Below, one piece after another: positions 58,382 to 64,000 of a stretch of DNA of 64,000 bases. The notes beneath the pieces are model-generated. The model made no database searches. It was not told where the DNA came from and saw only the letters and a list, made by a program, of their open reading frames with translations. This stretch comes from Actinomadura graeca (GTDB lineage Bacteria > Actinomycetota > Actinomycetes > Streptosporangiales > Streptosporangiaceae): NCBI RefSeq assembly GCF_019175365.1, contig NZ_CP059572.1, forward strand, positions 8,781,501 through 8,845,500. Reading direction: 5' to 3'. Made by a program: the position numbers and the translations under genes. Position 1 is the stretch's first letter; every line of letters begins with the position of its first letter.

Positions 58382-59650
58382 ATGGCCAGGGCGGAATCGG
58401 GCACGGCCGATGTTCTGAACATGAAGGACGAGAGCATGCTCGCGGATCCGTTCGCCGCCTACGGCCGGATCCGCGAGCAGGCCCCGCTGGTCCGCGCCGC
58501 GATGCCCGGCGTGGAGCCGTACTGGATCGTCACGCGCTACGACGACGTGAAGCAGGTCCTGGGCGACGCGCGGTTCGTGTCGAGCGTCGACAACGTCCCG
58601 GACCTGGAGGTCCCGGACCGGATGGAGCAGTTCCAGATCTCCCGGGGCATCCCGCCGGAGTTCCTGGAGTACCTGCGGACGAGCATGGCGCGCCTGGACG
58701 GCGACGACCACCTGAGGCAGCGCAGGCTGGCGGCGCACGTCTTCACCGCACGCCGCATGATCGCCTTACGCCCGCGGGTCGAGGAGATGGTCGGGGACCT
58801 CCTGGACCGGCTCCCCGGGATGGCCCGGGACGGGGTCGTCGACCTGGTCGCGCACTTCGCGCTGCCCCTGCCGCTCGCGGTGATCTTCGAGCTGGTCGGC
58901 GTGCCCGAGCCGGACCGCCCGCGCTTCCTCGCCACCATCTGGCAGTGGATGATCGCGGCCGGCTCGGGGAAGGGCGGCGCGTCGCCGTCGGGGCCCGGCG
59001 ACGTGCACGGGTTCATCCTCGACCTCGTCGAGCGCCGCCGCGCCGATCCCGGCACGGACCTGATCTCCTCGCTGATCCGCGTCCGGGACGACGACGAGCG
59101 CCGCGTCGGCGACACCGAGCTGGTGTGGCTGATCATGAGCCTGCTGATCGCGGGCCACGAGACGACGGCCAACCTCATCGGCAACTCGGTCGCGGCCCTG
59201 CTCACCCATCCCGACCAGCTCGGCCTGCTCCGGCGGCGGCCGGAGCTCATGCCGAAGGCCGTCAACGAGCTGGTGCGCTGGTGCAGCCCCGTCGTGACCG
59301 CCCCGCACCGGTACGCGACCGAGGACATCGAGGTCGGCGGCGTCCTGGTGCGCAAGGGGGAGTCGGTGATGGTCGTGTTCGCCGGCGCGAACCACGACCC
59401 CCGTGCGTTCGACGCCCCGGAGCGGCTCGACCTCGACCGGGAGGCGACGCCCGGCCGCGCCCACCTCGGCTTCGGGCACGGGCTGCGCCACTGCCCCGGC
59501 GCCGCGCTTGGCCGGATGGAGGCGGAGGTCGCCTTGGAGGCGCTGCTGCGCCGCTTCCCCGATCTCGCGCTCGCCGCCGACCCGGCCGAGCTCCGGCACG
59601 CCCGGATCCCGGGCCTGTGGAAGCTGCTCGCGCTCCCCGTCACCCTGTGA
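58382..59650 (+). CDS. Cytochrome P450 (actinomycete tailoring type)
   Basis: The protein is 422 residues, starting at ATG 58382 with GAGGAG seven bases upstream. It has the I-helix motif AGHETTANLIG, ExxR in the NELVRW region, PHRYATEDIEVGG, and heme loop FGHGLRHCPGAAL with Cys371. This is a standard bacterial class I P450 of the kind that hydroxylates macrolides and polyethers. It is a different subfamily from the CYP at 35046-36299. The substrate is unknown; late oxidation of the polyether is inferred from location. No ferredoxin gene is adjacent. Confidence 0.93.
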   Translation: MARAESGTADVLNMKDESMLADPFAAYGRIREQAPLVRAAMPGVEPYWIVTRYDDVKQVLGDARFVSSVDNVPDLEVPDRMEQFQISRGIPPEFLEYLRTSMARLDGDDHLRQRRLAAHVFTARRMIALRPRVEEMVGDLLDRLPGMARDGVVDLVAHFALPLPLAVIFELVGVPEPDRPRFLATIWQWMIAAGSGKGGASPSGPGDVHGFILDLVERRRADPGTDLISSLIRVRDDDERRVGDTELVWLIMSLLIAGHETTANLIGNSVAALLTHPDQLGLLRRRPELMPKAVNELVRWCSPVVTAPHRYATEDIEVGGVLVRKGESVMVVFAGANHDPRAFDAPERLDLDREATPGRAHLGFGHGLRHCPGAALGRMEAEVALEALLRRFPDLALAADPAELRHARIPGLWKLLALPVTL

Positions 59651-59666
59651 GCGCCGGGGACGCGGC

Positions 59667-59751
59667 ACCCCTGCGACGGCCGGCCCGCCACCCCTGCCCT
59701 TCGGCGCCGACCCCTAATTGCGGCCTTCGCGGCACCCGTTCCTCTAGGGGT
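59667..59751. promoter_or_regulatory. ACCCCT direct repeats and CTAGGGGT box before the DUF5988-like gene
   Basis: ACCCCT occurs at 59667, 59690 and 59710, and CTAGGGGT at 59744-59751. The 59690/59710 pair is 20 bases start to start. To my recollection this is the spacing of the direct repeat (ACCCCT, 13 bp, AACCCCT) bound by the activator SlnR in the salinomycin cluster. TATGCT at 59773 is a possible -10. The gene starts at 59817. Confidence 0.5.
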
Positions 59752-59816
59752 GGCCCTGAACGGCGGCGCGGATATGCTTGATGGTATATGAACCGTTCGG
59801 CGGCAGGAGGATTTCC

Positions 59817-60089
59817 ATGCCCGGGAAAGTCAGCGGAAAAATGGGCTTACCTGAAACCGGCGGCGGCCGCGGGGGAACTGTGAACCGGTCCGTCGACATC
59901 CTCCTCGAAGGCGGTCCCGGGGGGATCCCACGCCGGCTCCGGGTCGCCCTCGACGAGATCGAGGACGGCCGCATCAAGATCGACCACCGCGGCGGCAGGG
60001 AGCACTTCGAGCGAGTCGACGGGTCACCCGGCCCGGACGCCGCGCAGGCCGTCTTCCGCTGGACCCAGCGCACCCGGATCGCCGAATAG
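59817..60089 (+). CDS. Small protein, DUF5988-like
   Basis: The protein is 90 residues, with ATG 59817 preceded by a strong AGGAGG. The middle and C-terminal part (DILLEGGPGGIPRRLRVA...KIDHRGGREHFERV) resembles the DUF5988 family of small actinobacterial proteins, often seen in secondary-metabolite clusters. No function is established to my knowledge. The first 20 residues are Gly/Lys-rich and unlike the family, so GTG 59880 could be an alternative start, but it lacks the ribosome site. There is no signal peptide or membrane segment. It follows the P450 gene but has its own box-containing leader, suggesting separate, co-regulated expression. Confidence 0.8.
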   Translation: MPGKVSGKMGLPETGGGRGGTVNRSVDILLEGGPGGIPRRLRVALDEIEDGRIKIDHRGGREHFERVDGSPGPDAAQAVFRWTQRTRIAE

Positions 60090-60163
60090 CGATTCGACGC
60101 GCTTGTCACCGCCGTTTCCGCCGGGCATCCGCCTGGCCGCCCGCCGTGAAACGGCCGCGCGTT

Positions 60164-60490
60164 TCACCGCGCCCCGGTGTTGGTGGTGTCGTCCCCGGTG
60201 GAAATGATTCCGGAATTGTCGCCGCCGATCGCGACCGACCTTTCCCCCGATGCCTGCACCCGCGCGGCGGCGGACCCGCCCGCGGAGGGCTCCGCGCGGT
60301 CCCGGGCGCCGCGCCGCTCGACGATCAGCCCGCGCACCGCCAGGGCCAGCCCCGCGATCCCGACCACGGCGCCCACGACGCCCACCGTGTCGACCGGGCG
60401 GAGACCCCGCACGGCGAAGTAGACGGCCAGGACCGCCACGGCCGCCACCGCGACCAGGCCCCCGGCCCAGATCACTCCACGTCCCGTCAT
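60164..60490 (-). CDS. Small membrane protein, unknown function
   Basis: The protein is about 108 residues from ATG 60490 (a GTG six codons upstream is possible). It has two hydrophobic segments, about residues 7-27 and 36-56, a short basic stretch (RRGARDR), and a polar C-terminal tail ending SIGGDNSGIISTGDDTTNTGAR. Similar GGDNSG-type tails occur in small actinobacterial membrane or effector-associated proteins, but I cannot name a family. It is convergent with the DUF5988-like gene and lies between the polyether and siderophore loci, so it could belong to neither. Confidence 0.65.
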   Translation of the reverse strand: MTGRGVIWAGGLVAVAAVAVLAVYFAVRGLRPVDTVGVVGAVVGIAGLALAVRGLIVERRGARDRAEPSAGGSAAARVQASGERSVAIGGDNSGIISTGDDTTNTGAR

Positions 60491-60553
60491 CCGTCCATCA
60501 TCGGGCACCCGGCCCCGGGGCGCCCAGGCCGGAAGAGGACGCGACCGTTTCCG

Positions 60554-61864
60554 TCAGGGGAGCGGGACGACGTGGGGGGCGATGCTGGCGAGCTTCTCGC
60601 AGGTCTCCTCGTACTCGCGGTCGGGCGTCGAGCCGCTGACGATCCCGGCGCCGGCGCGGAGCCAGGCCCGGCCGTCCTCCTTATAGAGGGCGCGCAGGAC
60701 GAGGGCGGAGTCGAAGGAGCCGTCGTGGGACAGGGCCGCGACGGCGCCGGCGTAGAGGCCGCGCGGCTCGTCCAGGCGGGTGACGGCCTCGATCGCCTCG
60801 GGTTTCGGGATGCCGGACGCGGTGACGCCGGGGAAGAGCGCGTCGAGGGCGTCCCACGCGGTCCGGCCTGGGGCGAGGGTGCCGCTGACGCTGGAGCCGA
60901 GGTGCTGGACGCTGCCGCGTTCCTTGACGGTCATGAACCCGGTCACCCGGACGGTGTCGCGTGCGCAGATCCCGTACAGCTCGTCCTGTGAGGTGCGGAC
61001 CGAGACGGCGTGCTCGAAGATCTCCTTGGGGTCGGTCTCCAGCTCGTGGCGGGTGCGGGCGTCGGTGTCGCGGCCGAGGCCGAAGGCGCGGGTGCCCGCG
61101 AGCGGCTGCGTCATGACGCGGCCGGCGGCGTCCACGCTCGCGAGGACCTCGGGGCTGAAGCCGGTGGCCTGGAAGCCGGCGAGGTCCAGCAGGAACGAGC
61201 GTGCCGGGTTGTTGGCGGCCCGCCCGCGCACGTAGGTCGCGACGACGTCGACGGGGAAGGGGACGTCGAGGCGGCGGGACACGATGATCTTCTGGTAGGC
61301 GCCGGCCTCGATGTCCGCCACGGCCCGCGCGACCCGCGGCTTGTACTCCGCGGCGCCGACCCGGACGTCGACCGGGGCGGGCTCGGCGGGGGCCGCGGCG
61401 CCGGTGCCGGCGATGAGCCCGGCGAGCCGCCCGGCCTCGCCGGGGCCGGCGGCGGTCACGCGCGCCAGTCCGTCCGCGACGCGCACCTCGGCGCGGGGGA
61501 CGACCAGGTGGGCGAGCCGCCCGGCGGGACGGGGCGCGGCGAACTCGAACGCGATCCAGCCGTAGGCGTTCCACACCGGCAGGGGAGAGGCGGCGAACGC
61601 CTCCCGCAGGACGTCGGCGGGCCGTCCCGACCAGGGTGCGCTCGCCGTGCCGGTGTCCGGCCAGCGCGTGCGGACCTCGCCGGCGTCGAGCACCACCTCG
61701 CCGAGCACGCCGCCCGCGAAGGTGTAGGAGCCCGGCCGCTCGTAGACGACGTAGTCGTCGTACAGCCCCGATCCCGCCAGGCGGGCCATGAGCGCGAGGG
61801 GGTCGGACGTGCACTCCGCCACGATCTCCGTGGAGGTCTGATCGATGCTGAGACCGGAGGACAA
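60554..61864 (-). CDS. Salicylate synthase (MbtI/Irp9-like)
   Basis: The protein is 436 residues of the chorismate-binding family. The C-terminal catalytic domain follows MbtI closely: KIIVSRRLDVPF, ARSFLLDLAGFQATGFSPE, PLAGTRAFGLGRD, FMTVKERGSVQHLGSSV, VTASGIPKPEAIEAV and LRAGAGIVSGSTPDREYEETCEKL. These enzymes convert chorismate via isochorismate to salicylate, the starter of phenolate siderophores. The best start is TTG 61864 with AAAGG about 12 bases upstream. It is divergent from an NRPS gene across a region with two iron boxes, so iron-repressed expression is expected. Isochorismate synthase activity alone is a less likely alternative. Confidence 0.92.
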   Translation of the reverse strand: MSSGLSIDQTSTEIVAECTSDPLALMARLAGSGLYDDYVVYERPGSYTFAGGVLGEVVLDAGEVRTRWPDTGTASAPWSGRPADVLREAFAASPLPVWNAYGWIAFEFAAPRPAGRLAHLVVPRAEVRVADGLARVTAAGPGEAGRLAGLIAGTGAAAPAEPAPVDVRVGAAEYKPRVARAVADIEAGAYQKIIVSRRLDVPFPVDVVATYVRGRAANNPARSFLLDLAGFQATGFSPEVLASVDAAGRVMTQPLAGTRAFGLGRDTDARTRHELETDPKEIFEHAVSVRTSQDELYGICARDTVRVTGFMTVKERGSVQHLGSSVSGTLAPGRTAWDALDALFPGVTASGIPKPEAIEAVTRLDEPRGLYAGAVAALSHDGSFDSALVLRALYKEDGRAWLRAGAGIVSGSTPDREYEETCEKLASIAPHVVPLP

Positions 61865-61904
61865 GGCAGCACAACCTTTCTGTTGTGACGGAACGTCCCA
61901 AGAC

Positions 61905-61923
61905 TTAGGTAAGGCTAACCTTG
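61905..61923. promoter_or_regulatory. Iron box (DtxR/IdeR-type operator) 1
   Basis: TTAGGTAAGGCTAACCTTG matches 16 of 19 positions of the DtxR/IdeR consensus TTAGGTTAGGCTAACCTAA. It lies 41 bases before the salicylate synthase start, in the gap divergent to the NRPS gene. Confidence 0.88.
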
Positions 61924-61933
61924 CAGGAAAAAC

Positions 61934-61952
61934 CGAGGCAAGGCTAACCTAA
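61934..61952. promoter_or_regulatory. Iron box (DtxR/IdeR-type operator) 2
   Basis: CGAGGCAAGGCTAACCTAA has a perfect right half (AGGCTAACCTAA) and a weaker left half. It lies 36 bases before the NRPS start. Together with box 1 it suggests each divergent promoter has its own repressor site. Confidence 0.8.
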
Positions 61953-61987
61953 CCGGCGTCGGCAGGACCACAACGGAAGAGTTGAGC

Positions 61988-64000
61988 GTGCGGGATCAGA
62001 CGACGGTGGCACGGCGGCGCGAGCTCATGCGGCGGATGATGGCGGAGGCCGGACTCGGCCCCGACACCGCCCGGCCGGTCCCTCGCGGATCCGATGGGCC
62101 GGCCCCTCTTTCGTACGCGCAGCAGAGCATGTGGCTCCACCATCGCACCTTCCCCGCCAGCCCCGCCTACAACGTGTGCCTGCTGATCCGGATGTCGGGA
62201 CCGCTCGACACCGGGGCGCTGCGCGACGCGCTGCGCGGCCTGATCCGGCGCCACGCGATCCTGCGGACGGTCTACGCGGACGCCCCGGACGGCGCCCCGG
62301 ACGGCGCCCCGGACGGCGCCCCCGATGGCCGGGCGGTGCAGATCGTCACCGACGACGACACGCTCGACCTGGAGCCCGCCGGATGCGGCGACGCCGACGC
62401 GCGGGCGGCGGAGCTGGCGGCGCTGCCCTTCGACCTGCGGGCCGAGCGCCCGATCCGCCTGGAGCTGCTCCGGCTGGGGGAGGACGAGCACGCCCTGGTG
62501 CTCGTCGTCCACCACATCGCGTGGGACGGGATGACGTGGGGGTCGCTGTCACGCGACCTCTCGGCGCTGTACCGGGCGGCCGTGACCGGGGGACCCGACG
62601 GGCTGCCCCGCCTGGACGTCCAGTACGCCGACTTCGCCGAGTGGGAGCAGAAGCGGCCCGCCGACGAGGCCGACCTGGCGTACTGGCGCGGGCGCCTGGA
62701 CCCGCCGCCACCGCCGCTCGACCTGCCCTCCGACCGGCCGCGCGGTACCGTCCTGTCCGAGGAGGGCGGGCGGAGGGCCCGGCGGTTCGACGACGCGGTG
62801 ACCGAGGGGATGAGGCGCCTCGCGGCGGAGGAGAACCTCACGCCGTACATGGTGATGCTCACCGCCTACGCCGTCCTGCTGCACCGCTACACCGGCACCG
62901 ACGACGTGGCGGTCGGGTCGGCGGTGATGAACCGCGAGCACGTCGAGATCGAGCGGCTCGTCGGCAACTTCGGCAACACGCTCGTGCTGCGCACCGACCT
63001 GTCCGGCGCGCCGACCTTCCGGGAGGCGCTGCGGCGCACCGGGCGGACCTGCGCCGAGGGCTTCGCGCACCAGGCGCTGCCGTACGACCGGATCGTGCAG
63101 GAGCTCCGGCCCGCGCGCGGGCGTGGGCGGTCGGCGTTCTTCGACACGATGCTGCTGTTCCTCGCGCAGGAGATCGGCGAGCTGGACCTGCCCGGGGTGA
63201 CGTCCGGCTGGACGCACGTCCACAACAGGACGACGCACTTCGACCTGTCGCTGGAGGCGTTCGTCCGGGCGCAGGGCATGACCGTCGAGGCGACGTTCCG
63301 GCGCGAGATGTTCGACGACGGGCGCGTCGACGCCCTCCTCGGCCACCTGGAGACGCTGCTCGGCGACGCGCTCGCCGACCCGGACCGCCCGATCGGCGCG
63401 CTGGAGCTGATGACCGCGGGCGAGCGCGCGCTGATCGACGGCGCCAACGCGACCGCGCGCGACGTCCCGGACACGACCGTGGTCGCGCTCTTCGAGGAGC
63501 AGGCCGCGCGGACGCCGGACGCCACCGCGGTCGAGTCGGGGGCCGGGACGCTGACCTACGCCGAGCTGGACCGGCGCTCGTCCGCGCTGGCCGCCGCGCT
63601 GCGCGGGCGCGGCGCCGGGCCGGACCGCGTCGTCGCGCTCGCCGTCCCGCGCACGCCCGACCTGGTCGTGGCGCTGCTCGGCGTGCTGAAGTCCGGCGCC
63701 GCGTACCTGCCGCTCGACCTGGACCACCCGCCGGACCGGCTCGCCTACATGCTGGACGACGCTCGCCCGCTCTGCGCCGTCGTCACGCCCGCCACGCGCG
63801 GCCTCCTCCCGGACGGCGCGGACCTCCTCGTCCTGGACGGGGCGCCGCCGGACGTCCCCGCGGACGCCCCCGCGTCCTGGCCCGCCGCCGCGGACGACCT
63901 CGCCTACGTGATCTACACCTCGGGCTCGACCGGGCGTCCCAAGGGCGTGGCGATCCCGCACGGCGCCCTCGCGAACTTCCTGCTCGCGACGCGCGCGCGG
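61988..64000 (+). CDS. NRPS, condensation and start of adenylation domain (continues past window)
   Basis: The first 671 codons of a nonribosomal peptide synthetase. Start is GTG 61988 with GGAAGAG eight bases upstream. The condensation domain begins near residue 40 (SYAQQSMWL) and has an intact HHxxxDG (HHIAWDG) near 175. The adenylation domain begins near 490, with LTYAEL, LKSGAAYLPLDLDHPPDRLAYM and the phosphate loop YTSGSTGRPKGV; substrate-specifying positions are outside the window. An initial C domain suggests that an aryl unit (salicylate) made elsewhere is passed to it. A 12-base tandem repeat inserts Ala-Pro-Asp-Gly units into a C-domain loop. Divergent from salicylate synthase and preceded by an iron box. 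Confidence 0.93.
   Translation, partial: MRDQTTVARRRELMRRMMAEAGLGPDTARPVPRGSDGPAPLSYAQQSMWLHHRTFPASPAYNVCLLIRMSGPLDTGALRDALRGLIRRHAILRTVYADAPDGAPDGAPDGAPDGRAVQIVTDDDTLDLEPAGCGDADARAAELAALPFDLRAERPIRLELLRLGEDEHALVLVVHHIAWDGMTWGSLSRDLSALYRAAVTGGPDGLPRLDVQYADFAEWEQKRPADEADLAYWRGRLDPPPPPLDLPSDRPRGTVLSEEGGRRARRFDDAVTEGMRRLAAEENLTPYMVMLTAYAVLLHRYTGTDDVAVGSAVMNREHVEIERLVGNFGNTLVLRTDLSGAPTFREALRRTGRTCAEGFAHQALPYDRIVQELRPARGRGRSAFFDTMLLFLAQEIGELDLPGVTSGWTHVHNRTTHFDLSLEAFVRAQGMTVEATFRREMFDDGRVDALLGHLETLLGDALADPDRPIGALELMTAGERALIDGANATARDVPDTTVVALFEEQAARTPDATAVESGAGTLTYAELDRRSSALAAALRGRGAGPDRVVALAVPRTPDLVVALLGVLKSGAAYLPLDLDHPPDRLAYMLDDARPLCAVVTPATRGLLPDGADLLVLDGAPPDVPADAPASWPAAADDLAYVIYTSGSTGRPKGVAIPHGALANFLLATRAR
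62281..62328. repeat. 12-base tandem repeat in NRPS condensation domain
   Basis: Four tandem copies of CGCCCCGGACGG (the last imperfect), encoding repeated Ala-Pro-Asp-Gly. They fall between a conserved helix (RHAILRTVY) and the next strand, so probably lie in a surface loop. Copy number may vary between strains. Confidence 0.85.

Overview
The window is very GC-rich actinomycete DNA. Third codon positions are almost all G or C, GTG and TTG starts are frequent, and TetR-type regulators, P450s and modular type I polyketide synthases (PKS) are present. The gene content points to a polyether-ionophore biosynthetic locus (about 1-60 kb) followed by the start of an iron-regulated salicylate/NRPS siderophore locus (60.5-64 kb). 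The polyether reading rests on three genes together: a MonCI/Lsd18-type flavin epoxidase and two MonB/Lsd19-type NTF2-fold epoxide hydrolases that keep the Asp/Glu catalytic pair. Sugar-capped polyethers are common in Actinomadura and Streptomyces, but no taxonomic marker gene lies in the window.

Layout. 1-16.7 kb (+): the tail of a PKS, a two-module PKS and a one-module PKS, ending at a pair of hairpins. 16.8-34.8 kb (-): a one-module PKS, a two-module PKS (with an apparent 1-base frameshift), two epoxide hydrolases and the epoxidase, apparently one operon. 35.0-39.8 kb: a P450 and three ethylmalonyl/butyryl-CoA supply genes (crotonyl-CoA carboxylase/reductase, KAS III, 3-hydroxybutyryl-CoA dehydrogenase). 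39.8-45.1 kb: a stand-alone KS with a dead AT (KSX-like), an alpha/beta hydrolase, a TetR regulator and a type II thioesterase. 45.2-54.7 kb: a glycosyltransferase, a NanM-type sugar O-methyltransferase, a complete set for a dTDP-2,3,6-trideoxyhexose, and a discrete ACP. 55.0-58.3 kb: a second TetR regulator in an operon with an ABC exporter. 58.4-60.5 kb: a second P450, a DUF5988-like small protein and a small membrane protein. 60.5-64 kb: salicylate synthase divergent from an NRPS, with two iron boxes between them.

How the parts fit (inference). The modules would build a chain with methyl-branched alkenes (KR+DH modules), hydroxyls (A-type KR modules) and one beta-ketone (dead KR). The chain could be parked on the discrete ACP by the KSX-like protein. 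The flavoenzyme would epoxidise the alkenes, and the paired hydrolases would open the epoxides into ether rings. The ketone is the type of group from which spiroketals form. Release would be by a discrete hydrolase, since no module here has a TE domain. P450 oxidation and attachment of a 4-O-methyl-2,3,6-trideoxyhexose (amicetose or rhodinose type) would follow, with export by the ABC pair. Loading and early modules, an ethylmalonyl-specific AT and a pathway activator are not visible and would lie to the left of the window.

A CTAGGGGT-like box recurs upstream of many of the transcription units between 35 and 60 kb. It is the best candidate for an undescribed, or at least unassigned, regulatory circuit here. 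No intergenic stretch exceeds 300 bases, and no rRNA, tRNA, CRISPR array or transposase was seen.
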